Shown piece after piece: positions 18,801 to 28,386 of a stretch of DNA of 64,000 nucleotides. The position numbers were made by a program, and so were the translations under genes. The notes below the pieces were generated by a model. It saw only the letters and a program-made list of their open reading frames with translations. It was not told where the DNA came from and did not search any database. How positions within the stretch are numbered: the first letter of the stretch is position 1; every line of letters starts with the position of its first letter. Origin of the DNA: VYFG01 sp965203365 (GTDB lineage: Bacteria > Pseudomonadota > Gammaproteobacteria > Arenicellales > Poriferihabitantaceae); contig OZ241878.1 of assembly GCA_965203365.1 (NCBI GenBank), forward strand, positions 620,001 through 684,000, given 5' to 3'.

Positions 18801-20270
18801 ATGCTGGATTCAAGCTTACAACTTATGCAACCTTCGCTCTTTCGTCAGCAGGGCTATATCCATGGGAAGTGGCAAGATGCCCACAGTGGCAAAACCCTCC
18901 CGATATCGAATCCGGCCAATGGGCAAATCATTGCCCATGTACCGAACATGGAGACCACTGATGTCAGGGAAGCCATCCAGAGTGCCCGAGACGCACAAGT
19001 GGGATGGAGTGGCCTGCTAGCCAAGGAGCGTGCTGCGATCTTGCGTCGCTGGTATGAACTCATGATGGCACACCAGGAGGATCTGGCCCAACTGATGACT
19101 TTGGAGCAAGGCAAGCCATTGCTGGAGTCCCGGGGGGAGATCGCCTATGCCGCCTCGTTTCTCGAATGGTTTGCCGAAGAAGCCAAACGAGTCAATGGCG
19201 AGACGATTCCACAGCACCAGAACGACAAGCGAATCGTGGTGCTGCGCCAGCCGGTCGGGGTCTGTGTCGCCATCACCCCATGGAATTTCCCCTCGGCCAT
19301 GATCACACGCAAGGTCGGCCCTGCACTGGCGGCGGGTTGTACCATGATCGTCAAACCGGCCATCCAGACTCCGTTGTCCGCCTTGGCATTGTGTGAACTG
19401 GCCGAGCAGGCCGGTTTGCCAGGGGGGGTGCTCAACGTGGTGACCGGCCCTTCGGATATCATCGGTGATGAGATGACATCGAATGCGCATGTACGCCATC
19501 TCAGCTTCACCGGTTCCACGGAGGTGGGTCGGTTGCTGATGAAGAAATGTGCACAGTCCATCATCAAGGTATCACTGGAACTGGGTGGCAATGCTCCTTT
19601 CATCGTGTTTGACGATGCGGACTTGGATGCGGCCGTGGAAGGCGCGGTCATGTCAAAGTACCGCAACGCCGGTCAAACATGCGTCTGCAGCAACCGGCTC
19701 TATGTACACGATAAGGTGTATGACGAGTTTGCCGACAAGCTGATCAAGGCGGTGGCTGTCATGCAGGTGGGGGATGGATTGGCCGAAGGGACCCAACAAG
19801 GACCGTTGATCGACAAGTCTGCCGTGTCAAAAGTCGAGGAACATATTGCCGATGCAGTGGCCCAAGGCGCGGAAGTGAGACTGGGTGGGGAACTCCATAG
19901 TCTGGGTGGCACTTTTTTTCAACCCACCATCTTGACCAATGTGACCGCTGGGATGAAAGTGGCTCGTGAAGAGACATTCGGCCCCTTGGCCCCGCTTTTT
20001 CGGTTTTTCGATGAGGATGACGTCATCCGTCAGGCCAACGATACTGAATTTGGACTGGCCGCTTACTTTTATAGCCGCGACCTGTCCCGCGCCTGGCGTG
20101 TCTCCGAAGCACTGGAATATGGCATGGTGGGAATTAATACCGGCATCATTTCCAATGAGGTGGCCCCCTTCGGTGGAATTAAACAGTCTGGCATTGGTCG
20201 GGAAGGCTCTACCCACGGAATTGACGAGTACCTGGAAATGAAATATCTTTGTCTTGGAGGTATGGGATGA
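18801..20270 (+). CDS. gabD: NAD(P)-dependent succinate-semialdehyde dehydrogenase
   Basis: Aldehyde dehydrogenase superfamily, 489 residues (481 if the ATG at 18825 is used, which matches enterobacterial GabD length better). Motifs: ITPWNFPSAMITRK, FTGSTEVG, catalytic Glu in LELGGNAPF and catalytic Cys in NAGQTCVCSNR; the C-terminal FGGIKQSGIGREGSTHG is GabD-like. Oxidizes succinate semialdehyde to succinate. The gabT, gabP and gabR genes are absent here, so other aldehydes are possible substrates. Confidence 0.9.
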   Translation: MLDSSLQLMQPSLFRQQGYIHGKWQDAHSGKTLPISNPANGQIIAHVPNMETTDVREAIQSARDAQVGWSGLLAKERAAILRRWYELMMAHQEDLAQLMTLEQGKPLLESRGEIAYAASFLEWFAEEAKRVNGETIPQHQNDKRIVVLRQPVGVCVAITPWNFPSAMITRKVGPALAAGCTMIVKPAIQTPLSALALCELAEQAGLPGGVLNVVTGPSDIIGDEMTSNAHVRHLSFTGSTEVGRLLMKKCAQSIIKVSLELGGNAPFIVFDDADLDAAVEGAVMSKYRNAGQTCVCSNRLYVHDKVYDEFADKLIKAVAVMQVGDGLAEGTQQGPLIDKSAVSKVEEHIADAVAQGAEVRLGGELHSLGGTFFQPTILTNVTAGMKVAREETFGPLAPLFRFFDEDDVIRQANDTEFGLAAYFYSRDLSRAWRVSEALEYGMVGINTGIISNEVAPFGGIKQSGIGREGSTHGIDEYLEMKYLCLGGMG

Positions 20271-20440
20271 TTTTGTCCCGAGTCGGGGGGTGAATGAAAC
20301 ACGTTGTGATTGATCGATTTGGACCTGCAAGGCGTATTGATATTGACCACCATTCAACCTACAATGTGTCTATCTTATGGTGACTGGTTGTGATAACATC
20401 TTCCAGACAAAATCTGACAACCGAAAAAAAGGTCTATCGT

Positions 20441-20932
20441 ATGTCCACTATCTCAACCGATCCAATGAAATCAAGGTTGAAACTGATTGCCATACTCATG
20501 GCGGCAGCCATGGCCACGGGTTGTATCAGTGCGAAAAGCAAGCCTACCGCAGAAGCCGAACCCGCCGCTGCCCCACCTGTTCCGGTCGAACCGGAACCGC
20601 CGGCTCCTGAACCAACCCCTGAACCGATCGCTCAACCCGAAAAAGAAGTCCTGACCGAATGGACTGTGGTCCGAGGCAATAACCTTTGGTCCATTTCCAG
20701 TCATGAGGAAGTCTATGATCTCCCTGAACAGTGGCCGTTGATCTACAAGGCCAATCTTGATCAGATCAATGATGCAGACCTGATCTACCCAGGGCAGGTC
20801 TTGACGATTCCCCGCAAGATGTCTCAGCAAGACATTGACGGTGCGATCGCTCATGCCAGGAACCGGGGGGCATGGTCCTTGGGTCCAATTGAAGCCTCCG
20901 ATTTGGAATACATCAAGCATTCCTCTCTCTGA
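20441..20932 (+). CDS. LysM-domain lipoprotein
   Basis: 163 residues from the ATG at 20441, which has AAGG 8 nt upstream. The N-terminus is a lipoprotein signal (KSRLKLIAILMAAAMATGC), then a Pro/Glu/Ala-rich linker (VPVEPEPPAPEPTPEP) and one LysM repeat (EWTVVRGNNLWSIS to DLIYPGQVLTIPR). LysM binds peptidoglycan, so the protein is probably envelope-anchored at the cell wall. An inner ATG at 20465 would also keep the signal peptide. Confidence 0.82.
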   Translation: MSTISTDPMKSRLKLIAILMAAAMATGCISAKSKPTAEAEPAAAPPVPVEPEPPAPEPTPEPIAQPEKEVLTEWTVVRGNNLWSISSHEEVYDLPEQWPLIYKANLDQINDADLIYPGQVLTIPRKMSQQDIDGAIAHARNRGAWSLGPIEASDLEYIKHSSL

Positions 20933-21219
20933 TTGAATCGTCGCGTGCACTGAGGTGGAGTGCGCCATTGGTGAGAGGATCAGTACCCGTTTTCGTTTGA
21001 TGGTCCCTCAAGCTGGAGAGGGAGTCTGACTCCGGCCTATCACGTCTGAATGGTTATTCAGGGACGGAGTATGGGCAACTGGGCTTTTTTGATGCGCGAT
21101 GGGCCGACTTCAAGCCATCCCATCAGATGCCGGTTGGTGTCGTGGTGCTTTCATCAGTGTGACCTTCAGGATAGTCGAAGACGATAAGCGTCTTTTTCCC
21201 CACTCTCGGCGCCCGTGGG

Positions 21220-22098
21220 TCAAAGCACCATTTTTTGGAGTTCAAATTCCAGGATGCCTTCGGCTCCCACCGATTTCAGGGCCGGGATGAGGTCACGCAC
21301 ATGGTGACGTCCAACGACCGTTTCGACCGCCATCCAGTCATCTCCATACAGCCGGTTGATGGTCGGAGCATGCAAACTCGGCAACTTTTCCACCACAGCT
21401 TCCAGCTGGTTCGAAGGAACGTTCATTTTCAACATCACCTTGTCTCTGGCCAACAATGCGCTGTGGAGGAGTAAGGCGATTTTGTCGATTTTCGATTTCT
21501 TCCAGGGATTCGCCAGAGCTTGACGGTTTGCCACCAGGATCGTGTGGGTCAGTAGCAGATTACAGAGAATTCGCAGTCCATTCGCTCGGATCGTAGAGCC
21601 CGTTTCCGTGATTTCGACAGCCGCATCGGCTAGGCCCTCGACCACCTTGGCCTCTGTCGCACCCCAGGAAAACTGGACCTCGGCTTCCACTCCATGTTCC
21701 GCCAGATATTTCCGGGTAAAACGAACCAGTTCTGTGGAGACCACTTTTCCTTGCAGGTCGGTGATGCTCTGAATGGGGGAGTCATTCCTGACGACCAATA
21801 CCCAGCGACAGGGTTGATCGGAAGCCTTCGAGTACACTAGGTCGGCAACCGTGACCACATCGGCACCTGTCTCCAGAATCCAGTCTTGTCCCGTCAGGCC
21901 CAAGTCCAGTGTGCCGTTGGCGACATACGTCCCCATCTCTTGGGAACGAACCAGGGAGCAGGAGATCTCGGCGTCATTGATGGATGGGAAATAGTTACGT
22001 GCCTTGGTGCGGATTCGCCATCCGGCCTGATCGAACAGTTCCAGTGTCGCTGATTCGAGACTGCCTTTGGGTATCCCAAGCTTAAGTGGATCGGACAT
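21220..22098 (-). CDS. hisG: ATP phosphoribosyltransferase, long form
   Basis: First step of histidine synthesis. 292 residues starting MSDPLKLGIPKGSLESAT, with TGQDWILETGADV, the PRPP-binding EITETGSTIRANGLRI and a C-terminal ACT-like regulatory domain (about residues 210-292) typical of the long, histidine-inhibited form that needs no HisZ. The start is 4 nt after the pntB stop, so it looks like the third gene of a pntA-pntB-hisG operon. No other his gene is nearby. Confidence 0.93.
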   Translation of the reverse strand: MSDPLKLGIPKGSLESATLELFDQAGWRIRTKARNYFPSINDAEISCSLVRSQEMGTYVANGTLDLGLTGQDWILETGADVVTVADLVYSKASDQPCRWVLVVRNDSPIQSITDLQGKVVSTELVRFTRKYLAEHGVEAEVQFSWGATEAKVVEGLADAAVEITETGSTIRANGLRILCNLLLTHTILVANRQALANPWKKSKIDKIALLLHSALLARDKVMLKMNVPSNQLEAVVEKLPSLHAPTINRLYGDDWMAVETVVGRHHVRDLIPALKSVGAEGILEFELQKMVL

Positions 22099-22102
22099 CG
22101 TT

Positions 22103-23497
22103 TCAAGACAGATTCGAGACGATGGTATCAATGCTTTGCTTGGCATCTCCAAACAGCATCCGGGTGTTCTCTCGGAAAAACAGGGGATTTTCCACCCCGG
22201 CGTATCCACTGGCCATTGAGCGCTTCAAGACGATCACTGTCTTGGCGTGCCACACTTGCAGGACTGGCATACCGGCGATGGGACTGTCCGGTTCTTCCAG
22301 GGCGGATGGATTCACGATGTCGTTGGCACCAATGACCATCACCACATCGGTTTGCGGGAAGTCCTCATTGATCTCGTCCATTTCCAGTACGATGTCGTAA
22401 GGGACCTTGGCCTCTGCCAGCAATACATTCATATGTCCGGGCATCCGACCAGCAACTGGATGGATGCCAAACCGGACCGTGATCCCCTTGTTCCGTATCT
22501 TCCGAGTCATTTCGGATACTGGGTGCTGGGCATGTGCGACCGCCATGCCGTATCCTGGCACGATGATCATGGAATCGATATTGCCCAGCAGTTCGGCTGT
22601 TTCTTCCGCGGAAATCGGGATGACTTCGCCTTGTTCACCCTCCGCACGGCTCCCCCCGGTGCTGGTCGTGCCGAATCCCCCCATGATGACGCTGACGAAC
22701 CGGCGGTTCATGGCACGGCACATGATGTAGGACAAAATGGCCCCGGATGAGCCCACCAAGGCACCTGTGACGATGAGAAGGTCATTGGACAGCATAAATC
22801 CGGTGGCTGCGGCCGCCCAACCCGAGTAGCTGTTCAGCATGGAAATGACCACTGGCATATCGGCACCACCAATGGCCATCACCATGTGGACGCCAAAGAT
22901 CAAGGCCAGTGCGGTCATGAGGATCAAAGGCCACAGGCCATCTGCGATCGTGTCGGCACTCAGGAACAGATGACCGAGCCAGATGCAGACCAGCAAGATG
23001 GCCAGATTCAGCCAGTGTCGCGCCGGTAGAATCAATGCTCGGCTGCCGATCCGCGCACTCAGCTTGCCAAACGCGATCACCGACCCGGTAAACGTCACAG
23101 CCCCGATCAGGATGCCCAGATAGACCTCCACTGAATGGATGGTTTTTTCCACTCCGGTAAGGTGGTTGTCCGGATCGATATAAGTCGCGAAACCCACCAG
23201 GACGGCGGCTAGTCCCACAAAGCTGTGCAGGATCGCCACCAGCTCCGGCATCGCGGTCATTTTCACTCTCGACGCGACCCAGGTGCCGATCGCTCCTCCG
23301 ATGACCATGCACCCGATGATCAAGCTGTAATTTCCCACCCGGTCCGAGAGCAGGGTCGCCACAATGGCGATGGCCATGCCGACCATGCCATAGACATTCC
23401 CGCGTCGGGCGGTCTCCTGGTGGCTCAGACCACCGAGACTCAGGATAAAGAGAATGCTGGACAGGATGTAGGCAGCTATCAGAAATCCTTCGTTCAC
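22103..23497 (-). CDS. pntB: NAD(P) transhydrogenase subunit beta
   Basis: Inner-membrane subunit of the proton-translocating transhydrogenase. 464 residues: about nine membrane helices in the first 270, then a cytoplasmic NADP(H)-binding domain with VPGYGMAVAHAQH and VMVIGANDIVNPSA. Located 12 nt after pntA. Confidence 0.96.
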   Translation of the reverse strand: MNEGFLIAAYILSSILFILSLGGLSHQETARRGNVYGMVGMAIAIVATLLSDRVGNYSLIIGCMVIGGAIGTWVASRVKMTAMPELVAILHSFVGLAAVLVGFATYIDPDNHLTGVEKTIHSVEVYLGILIGAVTFTGSVIAFGKLSARIGSRALILPARHWLNLAILLVCIWLGHLFLSADTIADGLWPLILMTALALIFGVHMVMAIGGADMPVVISMLNSYSGWAAAATGFMLSNDLLIVTGALVGSSGAILSYIMCRAMNRRFVSVIMGGFGTTSTGGSRAEGEQGEVIPISAEETAELLGNIDSMIIVPGYGMAVAHAQHPVSEMTRKIRNKGITVRFGIHPVAGRMPGHMNVLLAEAKVPYDIVLEMDEINEDFPQTDVVMVIGANDIVNPSALEEPDSPIAGMPVLQVWHAKTVIVLKRSMASGYAGVENPLFFRENTRMLFGDAKQSIDTIVSNLS

Positions 23498-23509
23498 ATT
23501 CGTCTCCTG

Positions 23510-25066
23510 TTATTTTTGAAACATTTTCAACATCCGCTGGGTGACCAGAAATCCACCCGCGATATTGATGGAGGCGATGGTGACGGCAATGACGGCCAGG
23601 GTCACGCCGATCCATCCCGGTGAAGCCGCCTGTAACAAGGCACCGATCACAATGATGCTGCTGATCGCATTGGTCACACTCATCAGCGGCGTATGCAGCG
23701 CCGGGGTCACGTTCCAGATCACCTGCCAGCCCACGAAACACGCCAGGACGAAAACGATGAAATGGTTCATGAAGCTTGACGGAGCGACAGATCCCATGGC
23801 CAGGATGACAGCGCCCACGACGGCCATCCCCACCGCCGTGGTCAGGATGCGCTGTTTCGAGTCCTTCCCGACCTGGGGCTGGGGTTCTGCAGGTTGGGGC
23901 TTGGTGGGCGGCCTTGCCGACAGTTTGACCGGGGGCGGCGGCCAGGTGATCTCGCCATCCTTGACGACCGTCGCACTGCGAATGACCTCGTCGTCCATGT
24001 TGAGGTGGAGTACGCCATCTTTTTCCGGCGTCATGTCGGTGAGAAGATGACGAAGGTTGGTGGCGTACAGTTGGCTCGACTGGGAAGCCATTCGACTGGG
24101 CAGGTCCGTATATCCGACGATGGTGATGTTCTGATGGCGTACGACCTTGTCCGCTTCGGTCAGTTCACAATTCCCTCCCTGCTCGGCTGCCAGATCGACG
24201 ATGACACTACCGGCTTTCATGGATTCCACCATTTCTCGGGTGATCAGCTTGGGAGCGGGTTTGCCTGGGATCAGTGCCGTAGTGATGATGATGTCGACCT
24301 CCTTGGCCTGTGCGGCGAAAAGGGCCATTTCTGCCTGGATGAATTCATCGCTCATCACTTTGGCATAACCCCCTTCGCCACTGCCGTCTTCCTCGAAATC
24401 CAGTTCCAGAAACTCGGCATTCATGCTTTCAATTTGTTCCTTGACCTCGGGGCGGGTGTCAAAAGCCCGGACGATAGCTCCGAGACTGACTGCGACCCCG
24501 ATGGCGGCGAGACCGGCCACACCGGCCCCAATCACCATGACTTTGGCCGGAGGAACTTTGCCCGCCGCCGTAATTTGACCGGTAAAGAAACGGTCAAAAT
24601 GTTGCCCCGCCTCCATGACCGCCCGGTAGCCAGCCACATTCGCCATCGACGACAGCACATCCATTTTCTGTGCACGTGAAATCCGTGGAATCGCCTCCAT
24701 CGCAATGGCGGTTGCCTTTTGGCGGGCAATCGAATTCAGCAATTCTTGGTTTTGCGCTGGGGCCAGCATGGCGATCAGGATTTTCCCATCATTCAACAGT
24801 TCGGTTTCGTGCCGGCCCAGTCCTTCGTGCTGATGTGGTGCACGAACCTTGCAGATCAGGTCTGCGCTTTGCCACAGTTTTAAGGTATCATTGACAATCT
24901 CGGCACCCGCTTCGATGTACTCGTTGTCAGAGAACCCTGCGGCTTGTCCGGCCCCGCCTTCCACCCGCACATCATGTCCCAACAGGATCAGCTTTCGGGT
25001 CTCATCTGGAGTACAGGCGACTCGTCGTTCGTTGGTTTGGATTTCCTTCGGGATGCCGATTTTCAT
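23510..25066 (-). CDS. pntA: NAD(P) transhydrogenase subunit alpha (single-chain form)
   Basis: 518 residues combining the NAD(H)-binding domain (GIPKEIQTNERRVACTPDE at the N-terminus, GAGVAGLAAIGVAVSLGA mid-way) with a Pro-rich linker and four membrane helices in the last 110 residues. Alphaproteobacterial and some other versions split this into pntAA and pntAB; here it is fused as in enterobacteria. With PntB it uses the proton gradient to make NADPH. The start is ATG 25066, divergent from rnr. Confidence 0.96.
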   Translation of the reverse strand: MKIGIPKEIQTNERRVACTPDETRKLILLGHDVRVEGGAGQAAGFSDNEYIEAGAEIVNDTLKLWQSADLICKVRAPHQHEGLGRHETELLNDGKILIAMLAPAQNQELLNSIARQKATAIAMEAIPRISRAQKMDVLSSMANVAGYRAVMEAGQHFDRFFTGQITAAGKVPPAKVMVIGAGVAGLAAIGVAVSLGAIVRAFDTRPEVKEQIESMNAEFLELDFEEDGSGEGGYAKVMSDEFIQAEMALFAAQAKEVDIIITTALIPGKPAPKLITREMVESMKAGSVIVDLAAEQGGNCELTEADKVVRHQNITIVGYTDLPSRMASQSSQLYATNLRHLLTDMTPEKDGVLHLNMDDEVIRSATVVKDGEITWPPPPVKLSARPPTKPQPAEPQPQVGKDSKQRILTTAVGMAVVGAVILAMGSVAPSSFMNHFIVFVLACFVGWQVIWNVTPALHTPLMSVTNAISSIIVIGALLQAASPGWIGVTLAVIAVTIASINIAGGFLVTQRMLKMFQK

Positions 25067-25226
25067 AGACTTAAGTCAATTCGAAAGTAATAAAAGAAGC
25101 AAGAAACCCCGATATCTAGCCAGTGGTCCGGATTTTTCAGGTCAAGCAGCACCACATAGGCTGTAGGGCAGGGGGCGTTTCCTGACCGATCCATTCCGAT
25201 TGTCGGATGTTTCCAGATGGGGATCA

Positions 25227-27557
25227 ATGCTACCAAGGAAGGATTCGATTTACCAATATTCACAATGCGATAGACAAGTGACTGATCCCGAGTACAGGAT
25301 AGCCGATGAGTCCGGCATTCCAGTCCCTTCACGGCACCAAATCATTGGCTACCTGGCTGAAGTCGACCAGCCTGTGAGCATTGGAGAATTGGTTCGTCAT
25401 TTCAGGATCGAAGGGGAAAGCGCCTTACAGGCCGTCAGCGCACGGATCCAAAGACTGAAGCGTCTGGGCGTGGTGACGCAAGACAGTCATGATCATATGT
25501 GGCTGCCCGACCAACATATGATTGTCTCGGGTGTCGTGATCGGCCATGCCAGCGGCCATGGTTTTGTGCGTCCTGATCGCGGTGGGGAGGATGTCTATCT
25601 TCCTTACCAGCAAATGCTGCGAGTTTTGCATGGTGACCGGGTCTTGATCAAGGTGAAAACCGTCCGGGACGATGGATCTGATCAAGCCATGATTGTCGAG
25701 GTCAAGGTGAATCCGGATCGCCAATTTGTGGGCTACTTTCGTCAAGGGGAAAAAGTCTCTTTCGTCACTCCCATGGATCAACGTCTGACTCGGGAAATTC
25801 GGATTCCAGCCGATCAGTGTCGCAACGCTTGCCCTGGGGATCTGGTCGTGGTGAAGATTACCCAGCACCCGGTGCAATACCGAGAGGTGGTGGGCTGCAT
25901 TCAGAGGGTGCTGGATCACGAAATGACACCGGGGATGGAGACGACGCTCGCCATCTACAGACATGACATTCCTGATGAATGGCCTCAAGCAGTGCAAGAT
26001 CAACTGGAACAGGAACGACACCGGTGGACCAGGGCCAGTCCGCATCGGTCTCGCAGAGACCTGCGAGATTTGCCCCTCGTCACCATAGACGGTGAGGACG
26101 CTCGCGACTTCGATGATGCAGTGTTTTGCCGGCGTAGTCGCCGGGGATGGCGATTGGTGGTGGCCATCGCCGATGTGGGGCACTATGTTCGTGTCAACAC
26201 GCCATTGGACATTGAGGCATCGATTCGGGGGAATTCAGTCTATTTTCCCCACCGGGTCGTCCCCATGCTGCCGGAGGTCCTGTCCACTGACATCTGCTCG
26301 CTCAAGCCCGATGAGGACCGCTACTGCATGGTATGCGACATGCAGGTCAGTCGCATCGGGAATATTCTGGATTATGAATTCTATCCGGCTGTGATTCGTT
26401 CCAGAGCACGCCTGACCTATGATGAAGTGGCCAGTGTCGTATCTGACCGGGATTCACCAATGCGTCAGAAGTGGGTTTCTGTGGCTCATGAACTGGATAA
26501 TCTGCTTCAGTTGCAGGGTGTGCTTGCGCTCCAAAGAAATCATCGAGGCGCGATAAATTTCGAATTTGTTGAGCCGCGGCTGCACTTCAATGAGCATCAA
26601 CGCATCCAACAAATCACTCAATGTGAGCGCCACATCGCTCATCGCATCATCGAGGAGTGCATGCTGGCTGCGAATATCTGTGCCGGCCAACTGATCAAGG
26701 ACCATCTCGGTGGGACTGGCATCTTCCGGAATCATGGAGGGCCGGATTCCACCATGCTGTCGGATTTGAATTTATTCCTTCAGGAAATCGGGTTGCATCT
26801 GTCGGGGGGGGATTCCCCAGAAGCGGCTGACTTTGCGGCCGTGTTGGAAAAAGCTGCCGAAAGACCGGCCATTTTCAACACCGTTCAGACTCTGTTGTTG
26901 CGCAGCCTCAGCCAGGCGGAATACGCCTGTGAATGCAAAGGGCATTTTGCACTGGCCTATCCCGTCTACACGCACTTCACTTCACCCATCCGCCGTTATC
27001 CCGACCTGATAGTCCATCGGCTGATTTCCAACATCCTCACTGGGTCGAAAGACCATGCGGTGCCGGATGACACCTCGTTGACCCAGGTCGCCGCGCATTG
27101 TTCCCGGACAGAACGGCGTGCGGATGAAGCCGTGCGTGACGTGATATCCTGGCTCAAGACGGAGTACATGCAAGATCATGTGGGAGAGGAATATGATGGA
27201 GTCGTTTCGGCAGTCAAAAAATTCGGGCTGTTCGTGCAATTGGACTCCCTGTTTGTCGACGGTCTGGTCCATGTACGTACCTTGACGGATGATTGGTATG
27301 ACTTTGATCCTGTGCACCATACGCTGACCGGCAGGCAAGGAGGGGGGCGATTCAAGGTGGGGGACCGGCTGCGGGTGAAGGTCATCGAGGCGGACCTGGA
27401 TCTTGTCCGGGTGAATTTCGCCCTCGCTGCGAAGGCTGGTCCATTTCGTCGTGGAAAGCCCACAGGGCACCGTGGCAGGGGTGGTCGAACCCATGCCAAA
27501 CAGAATTCATCTGAACCCTATGGGTTGCGACGTGGCAAGAGATCCCGACCACCCTGA
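25227..27557 (+). CDS. rnr: Ribonuclease R
   Basis: Processive 3'-5' exoribonuclease that degrades structured RNA. 776 residues: N-terminal helix-turn-helix-like segment, cold-shock domains (SGVVIGHASGHGFVRPD), RNB catalytic domain with the acidic cluster TIDGEDARDFDDAVF, S1 domain and a basic Arg/Gly tail (RGKPTGHRGRGGRTHAKQN). The ATG at 25227 has GGGGA 5 nt upstream; an in-frame TTG at 25200 lacks a ribosome site. The end overlaps rlmB, the usual partner. Confidence 0.95.
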   Translation: MLPRKDSIYQYSQCDRQVTDPEYRIADESGIPVPSRHQIIGYLAEVDQPVSIGELVRHFRIEGESALQAVSARIQRLKRLGVVTQDSHDHMWLPDQHMIVSGVVIGHASGHGFVRPDRGGEDVYLPYQQMLRVLHGDRVLIKVKTVRDDGSDQAMIVEVKVNPDRQFVGYFRQGEKVSFVTPMDQRLTREIRIPADQCRNACPGDLVVVKITQHPVQYREVVGCIQRVLDHEMTPGMETTLAIYRHDIPDEWPQAVQDQLEQERHRWTRASPHRSRRDLRDLPLVTIDGEDARDFDDAVFCRRSRRGWRLVVAIADVGHYVRVNTPLDIEASIRGNSVYFPHRVVPMLPEVLSTDICSLKPDEDRYCMVCDMQVSRIGNILDYEFYPAVIRSRARLTYDEVASVVSDRDSPMRQKWVSVAHELDNLLQLQGVLALQRNHRGAINFEFVEPRLHFNEHQRIQQITQCERHIAHRIIEECMLAANICAGQLIKDHLGGTGIFRNHGGPDSTMLSDLNLFLQEIGLHLSGGDSPEAADFAAVLEKAAERPAIFNTVQTLLLRSLSQAEYACECKGHFALAYPVYTHFTSPIRRYPDLIVHRLISNILTGSKDHAVPDDTSLTQVAAHCSRTERRADEAVRDVISWLKTEYMQDHVGEEYDGVVSAVKKFGLFVQLDSLFVDGLVHVRTLTDDWYDFDPVHHTLTGRQGGGRFKVGDRLRVKVIEADLDLVRVNFALAAKAGPFRRGKPTGHRGRGGRTHAKQNSSEPYGLRRGKRSRPP

Positions 27558-28314
27558 CGGTAATCAGCATCTGACTGGATTTCACTCGGTTCAATCAGTG
27601 CTTCGTCGCCATGTGAGGAATGTCCGTGAGCTTTGGGTCGATCAGTCTCGCCGCGATTCCCGCATGACATCCTTGGTGCAACTTGCCGAAGACGCGGGGG
27701 TCACGGTTCATCGCGTGCCCCGCCGACAACTGGACACACGGTCGGGTGGTATTCGACATCAAGGAGTCCTTGCGGTCTGCCGTTGGCCCTTGGTGAACAA
27801 GTCACAGGGGTGGGAATCCTTTCTCGCCACCTTGCATTCCGCCCCATTTTTATTGGTTCTTGATCAGGTTCAGGACCCGCATAATCTGGGAGCATGTATT
27901 CGAACGGCGGAATGCGCCGGTGTGGATGGGGTCATTCTCCCTCGTGATGGAGCGGCACCTGTCAATGATACTGTCCGGCGGGTAGCCGCTGGTGCGGCGG
28001 AACGAATGCCGGTTCACTATGTGACCAATCTGGCGCGAAGCCTTGACAGTTTGAAGAGTCGGGGGATTTGGATCATTGGCACTTCGGACCGTGCGGAGTG
28101 TTCATTGCATCGGGCCGATCTCTCAGGACCGGTGGCACTCGTGCTGGGTGCGGAAGACAAGGGCATGCGGAGATTGACGTGGGAAGCCTGTGATCGGGTG
28201 GTTCGGATCCCCATGATGGGGACAGTGTCCAGTCTGAATGTTTCCGTTGCGGCCGGGGTCGTTTTGTTTGAGGCCAAAAGACAACGTGATATTGGGTATG
28301 GCAGACAGATCTGA
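27493..28314 (+). CDS. rlmB: 23S rRNA (guanosine-2'-O)-methyltransferase RlmB
   Basis: SPOUT methyltransferase that modifies G2251 of 23S rRNA in the relatives studied. Motifs: N-terminal GFHSVQSVLRR, then PHNLGACIRTAECAGVDGV, LVLGAEDKGMRRL and the knot-forming SLNVSVAAGVVLFEA. ATG 27493 gives 273 residues and overlaps rnr by 65 nt; ATG 27520 (38-nt overlap) is equally plausible and closer to the usual length of about 245. Confidence 0.92.
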   Translation: MPNRIHLNPMGCDVARDPDHPDGNQHLTGFHSVQSVLRRHVRNVRELWVDQSRRDSRMTSLVQLAEDAGVTVHRVPRRQLDTRSGGIRHQGVLAVCRWPLVNKSQGWESFLATLHSAPFLLVLDQVQDPHNLGACIRTAECAGVDGVILPRDGAAPVNDTVRRVAAGAAERMPVHYVTNLARSLDSLKSRGIWIIGTSDRAECSLHRADLSGPVALVLGAEDKGMRRLTWEACDRVVRIPMMGTVSSLNVSVAAGVVLFEAKRQRDIGYGRQI

Positions 28315-28386
28315 ACGCACGGGCTGATTTGGTGCAATGGCCAGCTTATGATACAGTGCCTGTCCGGTTCACACTTACCATTCACC

